Shown: one piece after another, positions 22,851 through 34,800 of the stretch
Position numbering within the stretch: the stretch's first letter is position 1
Layout of the letters: each line of letters starts with the position of its first letter
Source of the DNA: Palaemon carinicauda
Lineage: Eukaryota; Arthropoda; Malacostraca; Decapoda; Palaemonidae
DNA length: 64,000 nucleotides
Assembly: GCF_036898095.1 (NCBI RefSeq)
Contig: NC_090728.1
Span: forward strand, 89,532,475 to 89,596,474
Direction of reading: 5' to 3'
Notes under the pieces: model-generated
Databases searched by the model: none
What the model was told of the DNA's origin: nothing
The model's input: the letters and a program-made list of their open reading frames with translations, nothing else
Made by a program: the position numbers and the translations under genes

Positions 22851-24313
22851 CTCTGATAGCCAACAAAGTTCTGACTTTGTGGGGTTCCCCGATTGTAGAC
22901 CTATTTGTGACGTCCCTAAACGTCAGGCTTCTGCTATACTGCTCTCTAATCCAGACCCTCAAGCTCTATGGCAAGATGCATTCCAACAACAGTGGGACAA
23001 CATAGATGTGTATGCCTTTTTCCCGTTCTGTCTAATGAGAAGGGTGCTCAACAATACCAGAGCATCCAACGACTTACTGATGACACTCATAGCCCCGCTA
23101 TTGCATCACGCAGAATGGTTTCCAGATTTTTTGCAACTCTTAATAGATCTTCCAAGAGAACTACCTCTATAACGAGATCTACTCAAACAACCACACATGA
23201 ACATCTTCCACACGACCATCCTGTCTCTAAGGCTTCACGTCTGGAGACTATCCAGCATCTCCTCTATCAGAGAGGCTTTTCGCAATAAGTTGCAAGAAAG
23301 ATGTCTAGATACTTGCAAAGATCTTCAGCTTCGGTTTACCAGGCAGAATGGACAGTCTTCTGTGGATGGCGTTGTGGAAGGGGTATCTCTGTTTTCGATG
23401 ACACTTCTCCAATGGTAGCGGAGTTTTTTGTATATCTTCAGGAGGAAAAACTCCTCTCGGTCTTGATGGTAAAAGGCTATCACTCAGCTTTTAAGCCTAG
23501 CCTTTTGACTGAAAGGGGTAGACCTTTCTTCTTTGTTGGAGCTTTCTTTCCTCTTATGGAGTTATGAGATCACTTGGCCACAGTCGGAGATAGGACCTTC
23601 TCCTTGAAACGTGGTTCGTGTCCTGCAGTCCTTATAGGGCCCTCCCTACAAACCATTACAGCAGGCAACAGACTGTAACCTCATTTTGAAGATGGCATTC
23701 CTACTCTCTTTAGCCTTTGCAAGGAGAGTTAGTGAACTTCATGGTCTCTCATACGACATGGCCCATTCAAGAGGATGGGGGGAGGTGACACTCGCCTTCG
23801 TCCCTGAGATTGTTGCAAGGACTCAAAATCCAGGGATGCTGGACCCTAGATTTGGGTCCTTTCAGTTTAAGAGTCTACCTTCTGTAACCAATGACCCAAA
23901 TCAACTGTTACTATACCGAGTGAAGAGTTTGAGATATTATCTTGAAACGCACTGCAACAATTCATCCCCGGCTGGCAACCCTGTTTGTCAGCACGGGTGG
24001 AATTAGGAGGGTCACCAAGAACACCATTTCTTCATGGATTCGCAAAATTATAGGCTCGGCTCTGAATCCGGACACTCTTCCAGCTCGACAACCTAGAGCT
24101 CATGATGTCAGGGGCATTAGTACATCCCTGGCCTTCAAACACAACTTTTCTGTGTTGCAAGTGTTACAGGTGGGCATGTGGAAGGGCCGGACGACCTTCA
24201 TCGCTCACTGTTTGCAAGACTTGACCCACAGGCGAAGATACGTTTTCTATCGTTCCTATGGTTGCTGTACAAGTGGTTTTAAAAATACCTTGGGCTCCTT
24301 GTTGGACAAGTAA
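22851..24313 (+). pseudogene. DIRS-A tyrosine recombinase
   Basis: After a linker (W-D-N-I-D-V-Y-A-F-F-P-F, 22992), recombinase core segments appear in three frames. They are an N-terminal helical part (Y-Q-A-E-W-T-V-F-C; F-V-Y-L-Q-E-E-K-L-L-S-V, 23330-23470), the catalytic Arg in F-A-R-R-V-S-E-L (23709), and H-D-V-R (24101-24112). The motif that normally holds the nucleophile, F-x-x-x-Y-L-x-D, reads F-I-A-H-C-L-Q-D, with TGT at 24209-24211. Cys therefore appears to replace the tyrosine. Frameshifts lie near 23300, 23566 and 23990. The recombinase of DIRS elements integrates the circular DNA intermediate without a target-site duplication. Confidence 0.7.
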
Positions 24314-24799
24314 CAGATGGTTGAGGGTATTGGTTATCTGGGTTAAGTCTGGGATGAATGAATAAGAATGACTGGCTCTTTTCTTGATCTTCCCCCTCTT
24401 GGGGAACATCGCCAAGGGTCCTTCTGTAAGCTGGCCTCATCCTTTGTAGGTAATAACCATTTCCCTTGTGTAACCCAGTATAGTTTGTTTCATACTTGTA
24501 CACGTCCCCAATACTTCCTGCTAGGTAAGCATTGGGAAACTTCTTTATATGTAATTGATATTCCGATTTTAAACTCAGAATATGCTTACCTGAACGTTCA
24601 TATGCTATTGCTCACAACCACACAGGTTGCGCATACTGTTATCAATACTCTTATATGTGTTAATCAAGTGAGGTGTCAAGGTTTTCCTCTAGATACAGTC
24701 TAATACTGTACAGAGAAAACCCAGGTCAATGCCTAAGTCAGTTTTTTTTTACTTACCACCCTCCTTAGGGTGAGTTATCCCTGTAAATACTGTAATGTA

Positions 24800-25145
24800 A
24801 AGTTTGTAAGTGAAGGATCAAATGACAAATTTGGAAATAATTTGTATTTTTCCTAACATACAAATCTGTACAGTAGTTATTTATACAAATTGTCCAACTA
24901 ACACCTGTCCCCTGATAAGTCCTGCCTGCAATAAAAAAGTAACTTTCACCGATAAGTGAGTAGATAGTCGGTTTGGTACCCCCCAGCCACTTCCTACCCT
25001 CCCCGCTATAGCAGTTGAGTAGGGCTGCCACCTTGCATCAAAAGCCTAATGGCTAACCTTCCAGCTTTGCCGACAGATAATCCCTATAATCAACTACAAT
25101 GTTGTATTAGTTAGGAAAAATACAAATTATTTCCAAATTTACCAT
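24800..25145 (+). repeat. DIRS-A internal complementary region and right ITR
   Basis: AAATTTGGAAATAATTTG and the following TATTTTTCCTAAC (24826-24860) are exactly inverted at 25110-25140. Just before it, 24805-24825 (GTTTGTAAGTGAAGGATCAA) is the complement of the element's left start at 6246-6266 with few mismatches. The internal region is therefore the complement of the right end joined to the left end. This is the DIRS signature for rebuilding full ends from a circular intermediate. The right ITR (about 24975-25145) matches the left ITR in inverse. Confidence 0.75.
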
Positions 25146-26960
25146 ATTTAGAGAGGCTAATGACAATACCAAGAGAAGGGATGTTTTGGTGCTTGAGGCA
25201 GAGGAAATTTCCGGAGAAGTTGGTTAGAATTGTAGAGATGATTTACAAAAAAACAAGGACAAAGGTAATAACAGCTGTTGAAGAAGAAACAGAAACCTTT
25301 GAAGTTTGTGTTGGATTACATCAGGCATCAGTGTTAAGCCTGATTTTATTTGTGTTGTTCTTGGATGTGTTAAGTGAAGAGATGTGGAGTTGTTGTATGC
25401 AGATGATTTGGTGATTACTGCTGAAAATGAGGAAGAATTTCAGAGAAGGGTGGTAGAGTGGCAGAGACCTTGGAAAGGGGTGGTTTGAGTGACGGTGAAT
25501 ATGGATAAGACTGGAGCTATGATTAGCTGTAAGGAAGGTAGGGACAGGATAGCCATACATGAAAGTAGAGGAGCAGTTATAAAACAGTATCCTCTTCAAT
25601 TTGTCTAGCCTGGTGCTTGGCCATTTTATGAGCCCTAGCCATTTCAACCATGATTTCTAGTGTCGAGTTTCTCTTCCTTAAAATGTAACTCGTAATTTTT
25701 CTTGAAAAACACTTGTTAATTATCTGGTCCCTTAGGTTTAAATTCACTTCAGCAGTTGGATATTCACAAGATTTAATCAAATCCCTTATCCTAGTAAGAT
25801 AAGTATCCCTACTTTCGGATGAACCTTGGCAAGACTGCCTGAAAACACGCATCTCATAAACTATATTCTTTTTAGGCATAAAATGATCATCCAATGCAGC
25901 AACTGCATCATCAAATGTGTCCCCCACAACATCCAGGGTCCTAAAAATACATATTCCAAGATCTGATTGGTGGAGCAAAATTACCTTCTTTTGACCTTCA
26001 TCTTCTATACCACTACCTTGTATGAAATAGGTGAAACTTCTCTAATATTTCCACTTCTTCGCTACATTGGAATTCTCCTGTGGGGGGAAATGCTGCCATT
26101 GGCGTCAACTGCATGTGGCTAGCCATGTTTACCAAGTCCAATTTGTACTCACAGTATACAGGTTGCTCCTCTGTTTTCTAGCTAACAGGTTTTTGACACC
26201 TCATAACCCATATTTGGGTGGGTAGTCTTTGTCACCATTTTTCCCATCTCAGCAGCTACATCAACATTTCTGTATACACTCGGTATTTGTTGCACAGGTT
26301 TATTAACCTCTCGGCCTCTCTCGTTCAACAACAACAACTCTACATTCCCACCAATGTACAGAATGTCAACAAATATTAAGGGTTCTGAGGAACACAAGTG
26401 TTGTAAAGAAATTGGAACTTAAACATTTTTAACACAAACACTACAGGATCTACCATAAATCAGGAGGGAGGATGTGAGGCTGAAGTTGAGAATAGGATAA
26501 AAGCTTGGGAAAAGTGGAGGGAAGTAGCATGAGTGGTATGTGATAGGAAAATGCAAATCAAGGTAAAAGTCAAGGTCTATAGCACAGAAATAAGACCAGT
26601 TTTAATGTATGGATCAGAAATTTGGGCTTCAAGATGAAAGGAGGAAGCAAAGCTTGAGAGAACAGAGATGAGAATGCTAAGGTGGATTATGGGAATATTA
26701 CTGTTTGAAAGATTGGAAAATGATGAAATAAGAATGGCAGGTTTAGTAAAGATTATTGAGATGATGATATTGTCACGACAGGTGGTGTAGGCACATGTTG
26801 AGGAGGGATTGGGAGGAACCTGTAAGAGGTAGAAGAACAAGAGAGAGGCAAAGAATTAGATGGCAAGATAAGGTGAAGGATGATATGGAGAGATGAGGTT
26901 TGGTTGAAGAGGATGCCTTTGATCGAAGGCATTGGAGAGGACGCATCAGGCAACCGACCC
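25146..26960 (+). pseudogene. Endonuclease/RT LINE, right half
   Basis: This continues the LINE cut at 6245. It reads D-L-E-R-L-M-T-I-P-R-E-G-M-F-W-C-L-R, then V-G-L-H-Q-A-S-V-L-S (variant of Q-G-S), and after a frameshift L-L-Y-A-D-D-L-V-I-T (25393-25420) with both RT aspartates. The sense is interrupted at about 25588 by a Gypsy-like gag fragment. It resumes at 26460 with Q-E-G-G-C-E-A-E-V-E-N-R-I, then Y-S-T-E-I-R-P-V-L-M-Y-G-S-E-I-W (26580), R-T-E-M-R-M-L-R-W-I-M-G-I (26660) and D-R-R-H-W-R-G-R-I-R (26923). About 12 residues seem to be missing at the inner junction. Many stops are present. Confidence 0.75.
25589..26459 (-). mobile_element. Gypsy-like gag fragment inserted in the LINE
   Basis: On the minus strand, translation from about 26128 (M-A-S-H-M-Q-L) to 25577 gives a Ty3/Gypsy-type capsid: G-S-G-I-E-D-E-G, L-L-H-Q-S, V-A-A-L-D-D-H-F, N-x-x-Y-E-M-R-V-F-R-Q, T-Y-L-T-R-I-R-D-L and L-R-D-Q-I-I-N-K-C. 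A frameshift lies near 26010-26040. Sequence at 26130-26459 upstream of the gag is not recognised and may be leader or LTR. Protease, RT and integrase are absent. The LINE reading frame flanks it on both sides. Confidence 0.65.
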
Positions 26961-27752
26961 CTCAATGTAGTGATAAGAGTGGGCAACACCTTTTTTGGGT
27001 CAAGTGTCAGACACACGCCCTATTTTGTTACTTGGGGAGTTCCTCCCACTCAAGGAAGACTCAAATAAGTGACGATGGTTTGTATCTGTGTAGGAACAAA
27101 CTATAAATTTTAAAGATAACTTTTATTTATGCTAATTATAAAAACCAGTGTCGTTTACATATATTACCCGACTCTACCACTCTGTAAGTCCCATTGACCA
27201 GATAACAGTGACAGCATATATGGTAGCACCGCTGAGGGTCCATGGCACAACCATACTGTACAGTGTTGTCAAGCCTACGGGAATTTTTCAATTTGGTCGA
27301 AACAAAAGGTGTAACCAGAGCTTACCCAGTAAATGACTATGGTTTTTACTGTATAACTAGAATAAATATAAATTATTTTTTTAAATTTGTAATATTTTAT
27401 CGTTAGAATGATAAAGATAATGAATTCTAAAAATTTGTTATTTCCTGTGAAATTAGGCACATTTTGAAGATCACCATGAAATTTGGGACCATAGCTTGCC
27501 AGAAAAACTGCATAAAATGAATTCATGTAAAGCGGGGGACGACTATAGAAGTGATGCTTCATATAATGACTTCAGCATCATAAGTTGTGTCTGAAGTTTT
27601 AAATTGAATTTAATTTATTCTTTCCCTTTGGTAAACTTTTTCATTCAAATGCATGCCAGAGGTTAAGTTTGCAACTTTTATAGTTAATGGGTATGAATTT
27701 ATTTAATAGTGAATTATTTTACTTATTCAATTTTGTTACTTTTTCTTTGCAG
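26961..27752 (+). other. Probable host intron, no gene seen
   Basis: AT-rich unique-looking sequence with no recognisable coding region lies between the LINE end and the acceptor site of the first host exon. A polypyrimidine run and TTTGCAG lie at its right edge (27741-27752). Confidence 0.4.
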
Positions 27753-27868
27753 GAAGATATCATAACTTGTAATGGTGTTCCAATGGAAAGTGAAAGTTAT
27801 GTATATGATGTATTCTATTCAACTCGGCCAGTGAATTGGGAAGATGTTATGGATCAGAATATATGCAG
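27753..27868 (+). CDS. SLC7A6OS: SLC7A6OS/IWR1-like gene, internal exon (Iwr1 domain start)
   Basis: The exon is bounded by a good acceptor (TTTTCTTTGC-AG) and a donor (CAG|GTATGC). It encodes 38 codons plus two bases. Readable motifs are E-D-I-I-T-C-N-G-V and Y-V-Y-D-V-F-Y, which match the conserved D-x-I-x-C-N and Y-V-Y-D-x-Y-Y elements of the Iwr1 family as I know it. Yeast Iwr1 and its animal homologue SLC7A6OS help import assembled RNA polymerase II into the nucleus. The phase (two bases left over) joins correctly to the exon at 59876. Earlier exons encoding the N-terminus were not found in the window. Identity rests on motif recognition over three short exons. Confidence 0.75.
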
Positions 27869-28193
27869 GTATGCAAATAGTACTTATTTTAATGCCTCAA
27901 AGACTAGCATCACATTTTCTTATCAAGATTGGACTTACAACATACTCGTAAAAGCAGTATACTGTACACGTATACCACTGTTATTTGTAAAACACTCACT
28001 TTGTCTACTGAATTAATTTAATAATGTGTTGCATAGACCAAGAAATGAATTTGACAACCTATTTTACTCTATTCTACTCATGGTAATTTTAAGTATACAG
28101 TGAACCCTCGTTTATCGCGGTAGATAGGTTCCAAACCCGACCGCGATAGCTGAAAATCCGCAAAGTAGGGACACCATATTTACGTATTTATTT

Positions 28194-28830
28194 AACATGT
28201 ATATTCAGACTTTTAAAACCTTCCCTTTACGTAGTACTGTTAACAAACTACCCTTTAATGTACAGAACACTTAATGCATGTACTATAGTACCCTAAACTA
28301 AAACAGGCACAAATATTAAAGGCGATTTTATATCATGCGTTTCCTAAACACGCCAAAAAGCACGATAAAAAATGATAACCAATGTTTTGTTTACGTTTAT
28401 CTCTGATCATAATGAAGAAACAAACGCATTTACACATCTGTGTATAGGTTAGTTTTTGCATCGATTATATTGATTATATGTTGATTTTGTTATTACCAAT
28501 GTTTTACTTAATTTTTCTTAGGACTTCCAAGTAAATGAAATGAATGCCATTTATATAATGTTTTTCTTTATGACGCCGCCTGAAACGGAAACCGTCCATT
28601 CGTTTACTGTACGCTCCATCTTCGATTGTAATAAACAAACGAAGGCATTAAACGCGCATGATGAAAGTGATAATTAATGATATTAAACGCTTTTAGTAAA
28701 TATGTTATTACAAATATTTACCGTATAAAATCCTACATACGTAGCAAAGCAGGAAAACAATTTTTTTTTATTTTTATTTTTGGCGTTTAATCAACAATAA
28801 CAAACTGTCGCTAATGACCGAATGATAATT

Positions 28831-28894
<64 letters not shown>

Positions 28895-29066
28895 TGTGTG
28901 TGTGTGTTTTAAGTGTAATAAACAAAAAAATAAGGTTATAACATGTATATTCAGACTTTTAAAACCTTCCCTTTACGTTGTACTGTTAACAAACTACCCT
29001 TTAATGTACAGAACACTTAATGCATGTACTACAGTACCCTAAACTAAAACAGGCACAAATATTAAA
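28194..29066. repeat. 127 bp direct duplication within Tigger-A
   Basis: 28194-28320 and 28940-29066 agree at all but two of 127 positions (GTAGTACTG/GTTGTACTG and ACTATAGT/ACTACAGT). The 619 bases between them hold a GA/GT array but no gene. Confidence 0.9.
28833..28908. repeat. (GA)n then (GT)n microsatellite
   Basis: An uninterrupted GA array passes into a short GT array. Confidence 0.95.
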
Positions 29067-29280
29067 ATGTTAGATTATTAAAGTAGTATAAAAAAATAAA
29101 GTTTGTTACTGTACTCACTACGAAACAAGAAGAAAAACTTGAATGATGATGGCGATGAATTTGCTGCACAGTAGAAATGATGATGATGAAGCTGATGATG
29201 TCTTCTAATGTGCAGCCAATGATAGTATTTTACGTCTCTTCAGACGGAAGTGTCTTTTCCTGGGACACCTTCAACTTCTT

Positions 29281-29293
29281 CCTTGGACACTTC
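29281..29293. repeat. Target-site duplication, left copy (I-like LINE copy 2)
   Basis: CCTTGGACACTTC here and CCTGGGACACTTC at 35700-35712 differ at one position and directly flank the LINE. Confidence 0.85.
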
Positions 29294-30042
29294 CCTCTTG
29301 GTGACGGGCAAGAGGGCTCTCGAACTTGGGGAAATTGCTCCCCCAGTTTGAATCTAAATTTCTCTCTTTCACCTTTTTCTTTTTCTCAATATTACTTCGA
29401 CCTTATCCTAATTTCATAAACTTTCTTTAGTCTTGCTTTCCAAACTCTATGAGAAAAATTTCCCTCATTATATGTGTGTATATATTATGTACATATATAT
29501 TTATTATTATTATTTTTTTTTTTCTCCTATGGCTTGGATGTTTTTACATCCATTGTAGCCCCAGCAGGGATGTTCATACATCCTTTATTGCTGCCTGCTT
29601 TGATGAGTGGGAGGGGGTATCACGGTTGGGAGGTGTTTGCATTCAAAGCTATATGTGAGAGTATTGGATGATTTCAGCCATCCCGAAGATGGTTTGGACT
29701 TTTTTGGCGGAACTATTCTCAAGTGTTGGGTCTTCGGAATCCAGGGGGATCCAATGCTTGGGGTAGGACTCTCGGCTTTTGGCCGGAAACCCGTCATTAT
29801 AGATATGGGGAGGATGATTCCATAATTTCTTGGTCTCAGTCCTAACAGGCGGGTTCAGCTTACACCTGTGCCTCTATATCTGTTTTGATGCTATCCTTCG
29901 GGTAGGGTATGGAGTGGACCATCTGGGAAGTATACTCTCATTGTGCTGATAGTGGAGAGTGCAAATTTCCTTTCCGACGTGTGATGGCCTAACATTCTCG
30001 AGCAGGTACATCAAACTTACCCTTTTCTCTCTCTTTCGTCTA

Positions 30043-31829
30043 ATGGATTCTTTAAGGAACGAACCCCCATCCCCTGTATACGCTGACTCTCCCCCGGCAC
30101 TGTTGAAGACCTCTGCTAATGTGATAAGGGAAAGCTCTGTTGATGACCTCGGAACGGGAAAGGACCATTTTACTGATATTTCTAAATCAAGTAATTTGGG
30201 TAACACGAGGAAACTTTGAATCCTCCATGTTACACAAATTTCAATAGAGACAAATTATGATGATCTATGTAAAGCATTTGAATGCTATGGATGCATAAAA
30301 GAAATAAGTATGAAACTTGAAACTGAAACTTGGGATTCATGGATATCTTATAGTAGTTATGACGAAGCATTTAGTGCAATAAGTAACTTGAATAATATTA
30401 AAATTAATAACTTGAATGTCGCGGCTGCTCTCTGTGATAAGGTACCAAAAGATTTGGATGTGTACATGCCTGCCGATTGGTTGGAAAAAGACGCAGATTT
30501 AGTTATGCCCTCCCAGAGAAATCCAAAACCACCGATGTGGCTTATAGCTGAATCAAAGGGGGTTACAGGGAATTATTTTAAAATATGCAAATTGATTCAG
30601 AAAAAAGTAGGAACTATTACACCAGACGATATATCTCGTTTCGGAAAAAATAGTTTCCTTATCCATGCCAAATCCAGTACACAGTCGGTAATATTGTCCA
30701 ATATGAAAATAAGTAATGATGACATTAAGTTAGATGTCAAATCCCACCTAAATTTTAGCTACGGAAGGGGCGTAGTTTTTAACAGAGATCTATATGATTT
30801 TACAGAGGAGGAGATACTGGCCATGTGTCCATTAAATGTATGGAAAGTTCATAAAGTCCCAGGTAATCAATGATAATCCTTACGTTCCAGGATGCTGATG
30901 TACCTTTTCATATTATCAAGAACGAAAGGATTAAAGTAAGAACCTTCAAGCAGAAGCCATTGCAATGCTTTAATTGTTTTAAATTTGGGCACCCGTCCAA
31001 AGTTTGCAAAAATGAGAAGATGTGTGGTATTTGCTCCAAATCTTACCATGGAGAGTGTGCACTTGGAGCCAGGTGTTTAAATTGCAGCTCGAATCACAAA
31101 TCCACAGACAAGAGCTGCGAGCTATATAAGTTGGAGGAAGCTGCCCTCAACAAATCAAACTTAGAACATATAAGTGTGACCCATGCCAAAAGACTATTAA
31201 ATAAATCAAATACATATTCTAAGGCATTAAAATCAAACCAACCTAGCGCTACCAATAGCTCAAAAAAAAGTATACTATCTGACAAAATGTCAAATAACGA
31301 GGTAACCATATTACCTCCTGAGGCTTTACCACGGTGTATTAACACTAGGTCATTGCCCATTACTGTTCAGCCTTCAGCTGCCATTACAAAAAATGATACA
31401 AACCTCTCTCAGGCCATGTCCTTGCCTGATCTGATGGAGGTTCCACTTAAGACTAACTTACCTGATGCACCTGTTGTGGGAAAGGTGCAAAAACCTCGAA
31501 TCCCACCATCTATTAATCGTAAAAGAGAGAGACCTCCATCTCTCTCTCCACCCTCCATTAGAAACGTTAAGGTTATGATATCAAATAAATTTGATGTTTT
31601 GTCTGTTGATGTTTCTAATGAACCAGAAGATGAACTGAATAAATCAGAAATTCAAGTTGAGGTCCACCATCCACCTCAACAAATAGATAAAAAGAATACA
31701 AAGAAAAACACAAATGTAAAACCCAACATAACAAGACCACCTCTGAAGAAACCTACTGGTAATAATGTTAAATTAAAATCTGCTAATGGGAAAACCTCAT
31801 CCAAGATGTCTTCCAGAAATAATCCATAG
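30043..31829 (+). pseudogene. I-like LINE copy 2 ORF1
   Basis: The ORF begins at ATG 30043 and is broken by a TGA near 30218 and a small indel near 30870. It is otherwise readable to the stop at 31827-31829. The zinc-knuckle block is intact here: C-F-N-C-F-K-F-G-H-P-S-K-V-C (30967-31008), then C-G-I-C-x4-H-x4-C and C-L-N-C. The tail is rich in Ser, Pro and Lys, with N-R-K-R-E-R-P-P-S-L-S-P as a likely basic patch. The protein would coat the element RNA. Confidence 0.8.
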
Positions 31830-31841
31830 TTTTCTCCTCCA

Positions 31842-34800
31842 TTTTGCAATGGAACTGTCAGGGTTTGAGGGCGAAATATGAAGAACTTAAGCTCCTAATT
31901 CATGAGCATTCCCCCATAATTGTATGTCTACAGGAAACTATGCTTGATTCTAACACTCCTAGTCCTTGAGAGTATGTTAGCTATAGAACACCATATAATC
32001 AACAAGCAGGGAGCCATGGCGGAATTCTCCTGTACATTCGTCGAGATGTTCCCCAAATACCCATGTCTATACGTACAACCCTGCAGGCAGTTGTTGTACA
32101 AATTGGTATAGGGAGAAAATATACAATATGCTCTCTGTACTTACCTCCAAATGATAATATTTTATATGATGATTTAGCAGAAGTCATTCAACAACTCCCT
32201 CAACCTTTTCTCTTACTGGGAGATATGAATGGTAGACATCCTTTATGGGGTGATGTTTTGGCCAACACAAGGGGCAATATTATCTCATCAATTGTGGAGA
32301 ATGAGGATGTGGGGCTCCTCAATACAGGAGAGCTCACGCACTTCCATGCTCAGACAGGTACTTTGTCATGCATTGGCCTTTCAATTGCAAGCTCTAACTG
32401 CCTTCTTGATTTTGATTGGAGGACATTAGATGATTGGCATACTAGTGATCATGCACCAATCATTATAAACACCAACAAGGGTCCACCTGTGCAAAGATCG
32501 CCACGTTGGAATCTAGACAAGGCAGACTGGGTTAAATTTTCTGAGCTAAGTGAAATCGAAGGGAGAGCAGAACAGTTTGAAAGTATTGATGATGCCATAG
32601 ACCTACTGAATGGAACTCTTCATACTTCAGGAATCAATTCGATTCCCCAAACCACAGGACTATTCAAAAGACGACCAGTCCCGTGGTGGTCCTCAGAATT
32701 AACAGCCTTGCACAGAGCCACCAGAAAATCTCTGACTAGATTGCGTAGACCCCGTACTGATGAAAATTTGATATCATACAAAAAGTGTAAAGCACAATTC
32801 CGTCGTGCCATGAAAGAAGCTAGACGCCAATCTTGGGTGGCTGGTGGCTTTTGTTTCCTCCATTAATAGTAGAACACCACCATCTTCTGTATGGAGGAAA
32901 ATAAAAAAAATTGCAGGCAAGTTTACCCCGAACCCACCACCAGTGTTGAAAGTGAATGGTCAGTTTGTGACTGAAGGAAATGAAGTTAGTAATGCCCTGG
33001 CTGACCATTTTTCAAATGTATCGTGCAAGAGTGTAGCAGCTCCTGGTCACCAGTACAGGAGCATTGAAGGAAAGAAAATTTTAAATTTTGCAACAGGAAG
33101 GGAAGAATCGTATAATTCTCCTTTTACTGAAAGAGAACTTGATTCCGCACTCGCTACTTGCAACGATACAGCTCCTTGACCCGATGGAATTCCATATGCA
33201 ATGGTTAAACATGTACATTTTAATACAAAGTTATTTATTTCAAGTATTATTAATAGAATATGGCATGATCATAGTTACCCAAGTGTTTGGGAACTAGCCA
33301 TTATTTTAGCCTTTTTAAAACCTGGTAAGGACAAGTTTTTAGCAGCAAGCTATTGACCTATTGCATTGACTTCGTGTTTATGTAAAATCATGGAGAAGAT
33401 GGTCAATGCAAGGCTGATGTGGTACCTTGAAAAGAAGGGTATTTTATCACCGATTCAATGTGGATTCAGAAAAATGCACTCAACAACTGATGTGTTAATA
33501 CGACTTGAGTCTTCTATTTGTGAAGCCTTTGCTTCCAAACAGCACCATATGACAGTATTTTTTGACCTTGAAAAGGCATATGATACCACATGGAGATATG
33601 GTATACTTAAAACCATTCATGAATTGGGAATGAGAGGAGAGCTGCCACCATTTATTCAGGCATTTCTTTCACATAGAGTTTTTCAAGTGAGAGTGGGGGA
33701 AACTCTATCAGAGAGTAAGTGCCAGGAAGAAGGAGTTCCTCAGGGTAGTGTGCTGAGTGTAACCCTTTTTGCACTAGCAATTAATGGGATATCCTCAGCC
33801 ATTCCCCAGGATGTTCTCTCAACATTATTTGTGGATGATCTCTCAATATCATTTGCTGGCACTAGAATGGCAATGGTTGAGAGAAAAATCCAACTCTCTA
33901 TTGATAAAATTATCCAGTGGGCCGACATGAATGGATTTAAGTTCTCGACAAGTAAAACTACCATTGTCCATTTTTGTCGTATCCGGGGAGTACATCCAGA
34001 CCCGGATATATACATTAAAGGTCAACGGATACCATGTGCAAGAGAAGCTAAATTTTTAGGTTTGATATTTGATTGTAGGCTTACATGGGTTTCTCACTTA
34101 AAAGCGTTAAAAGCTAAATGTGTTGAAGCTCTGAATATCTTAGAAGTATTGTCCCATACATCATGGGGGGGCAGACCGCAATACAATTTTAAAATTATAC
34201 AAGGCCTTGTTTTTTTCCAAAATTAGTTATGGTTGTGAAGTATATTCTTCAGCCATCCCAAGCCGGTTAAGAATATTAGACTCGATACATCATGCAGGTA
34301 TTAGATTGTCTACTGGAGCTTTTAAAACCTCGCCTATCCCAAGTCTCCTTGTTGATGCTGGAGAGTTACCTCTAGACCTTTACAGAAAGTCTTCCATCAT
34401 TCGGTATTGGTTTAGATTGCAAAGACTCCCTAACTCTCTAGCCTTTCAGACTGCAAGCCTTGTAAGACACGCATCATACTTTGAGTTGCACCCAAAATCT
34501 CCTCAACCTTATGGCTTTCGGGTGAAACGATTATTAAACAGTCTGGATATAATTAGAATTAAGGTACTTCCATTCAAGGTATCATCAACGCCTCCATGGA
34601 AGTTACCAGAGATATCTTTTTGTAAATATTTTATTGAAGGTAAGAAGAATATGTCAGACCTAGAAGCCAGGTCTCTTTTTAATGAACATGTTAAAGAACA
34701 TAGAGGATCAACTTTTATCTATACTGAGGGCTCCAAATCTGATGCTGGCGTTGGATTTGGAGTACATAGTAATGGTTTTAATTGTAGAGGTGCACTTCCT

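Larger units (their letters stand above)
6246..25145 (+). mobile_element. DIRS-A, DIRS1-like retrotransposon, nested host of two LINEs
   Basis: A DIRS-type retrotransposon carries, in order, a short left inverted repeat, gag-like sequence, reverse transcriptase, RNase H, tyrosine recombinase, an internal complementary region and a right inverted repeat. It inserted into a LINE reverse transcriptase between 6245 and 25146. It was later interrupted by a CR1-like LINE (about 8640-13312) and by I-like LINE copy 1 (15859-22360). Without the two insertions it would be roughly 7.7 kb. All its ORFs contain stops or frameshifts, and key catalytic residues are changed (RT second Asp to Val; recombinase Tyr apparently to Cys), so it is inactive. 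Confidence 0.8.

Noticed and set aside
26182..26397. Small minus-strand ORF upstream of the Gypsy-like gag
   Set aside because: It has no recognisable domain; it may be leader or LTR sequence and is not supported as a gene.
5940..26960. Two unrelated LINE fragments at 5487 and 25146
   Set aside because: They join into one RT domain across DIRS-A at a split codon, so they are treated as one interrupted element.
20493..33839. F-V-D-D box in the I-like LINEs as a mutation
   Set aside because: Both copies share it and keep both aspartates; it is an accepted variant of the RT catalytic box.
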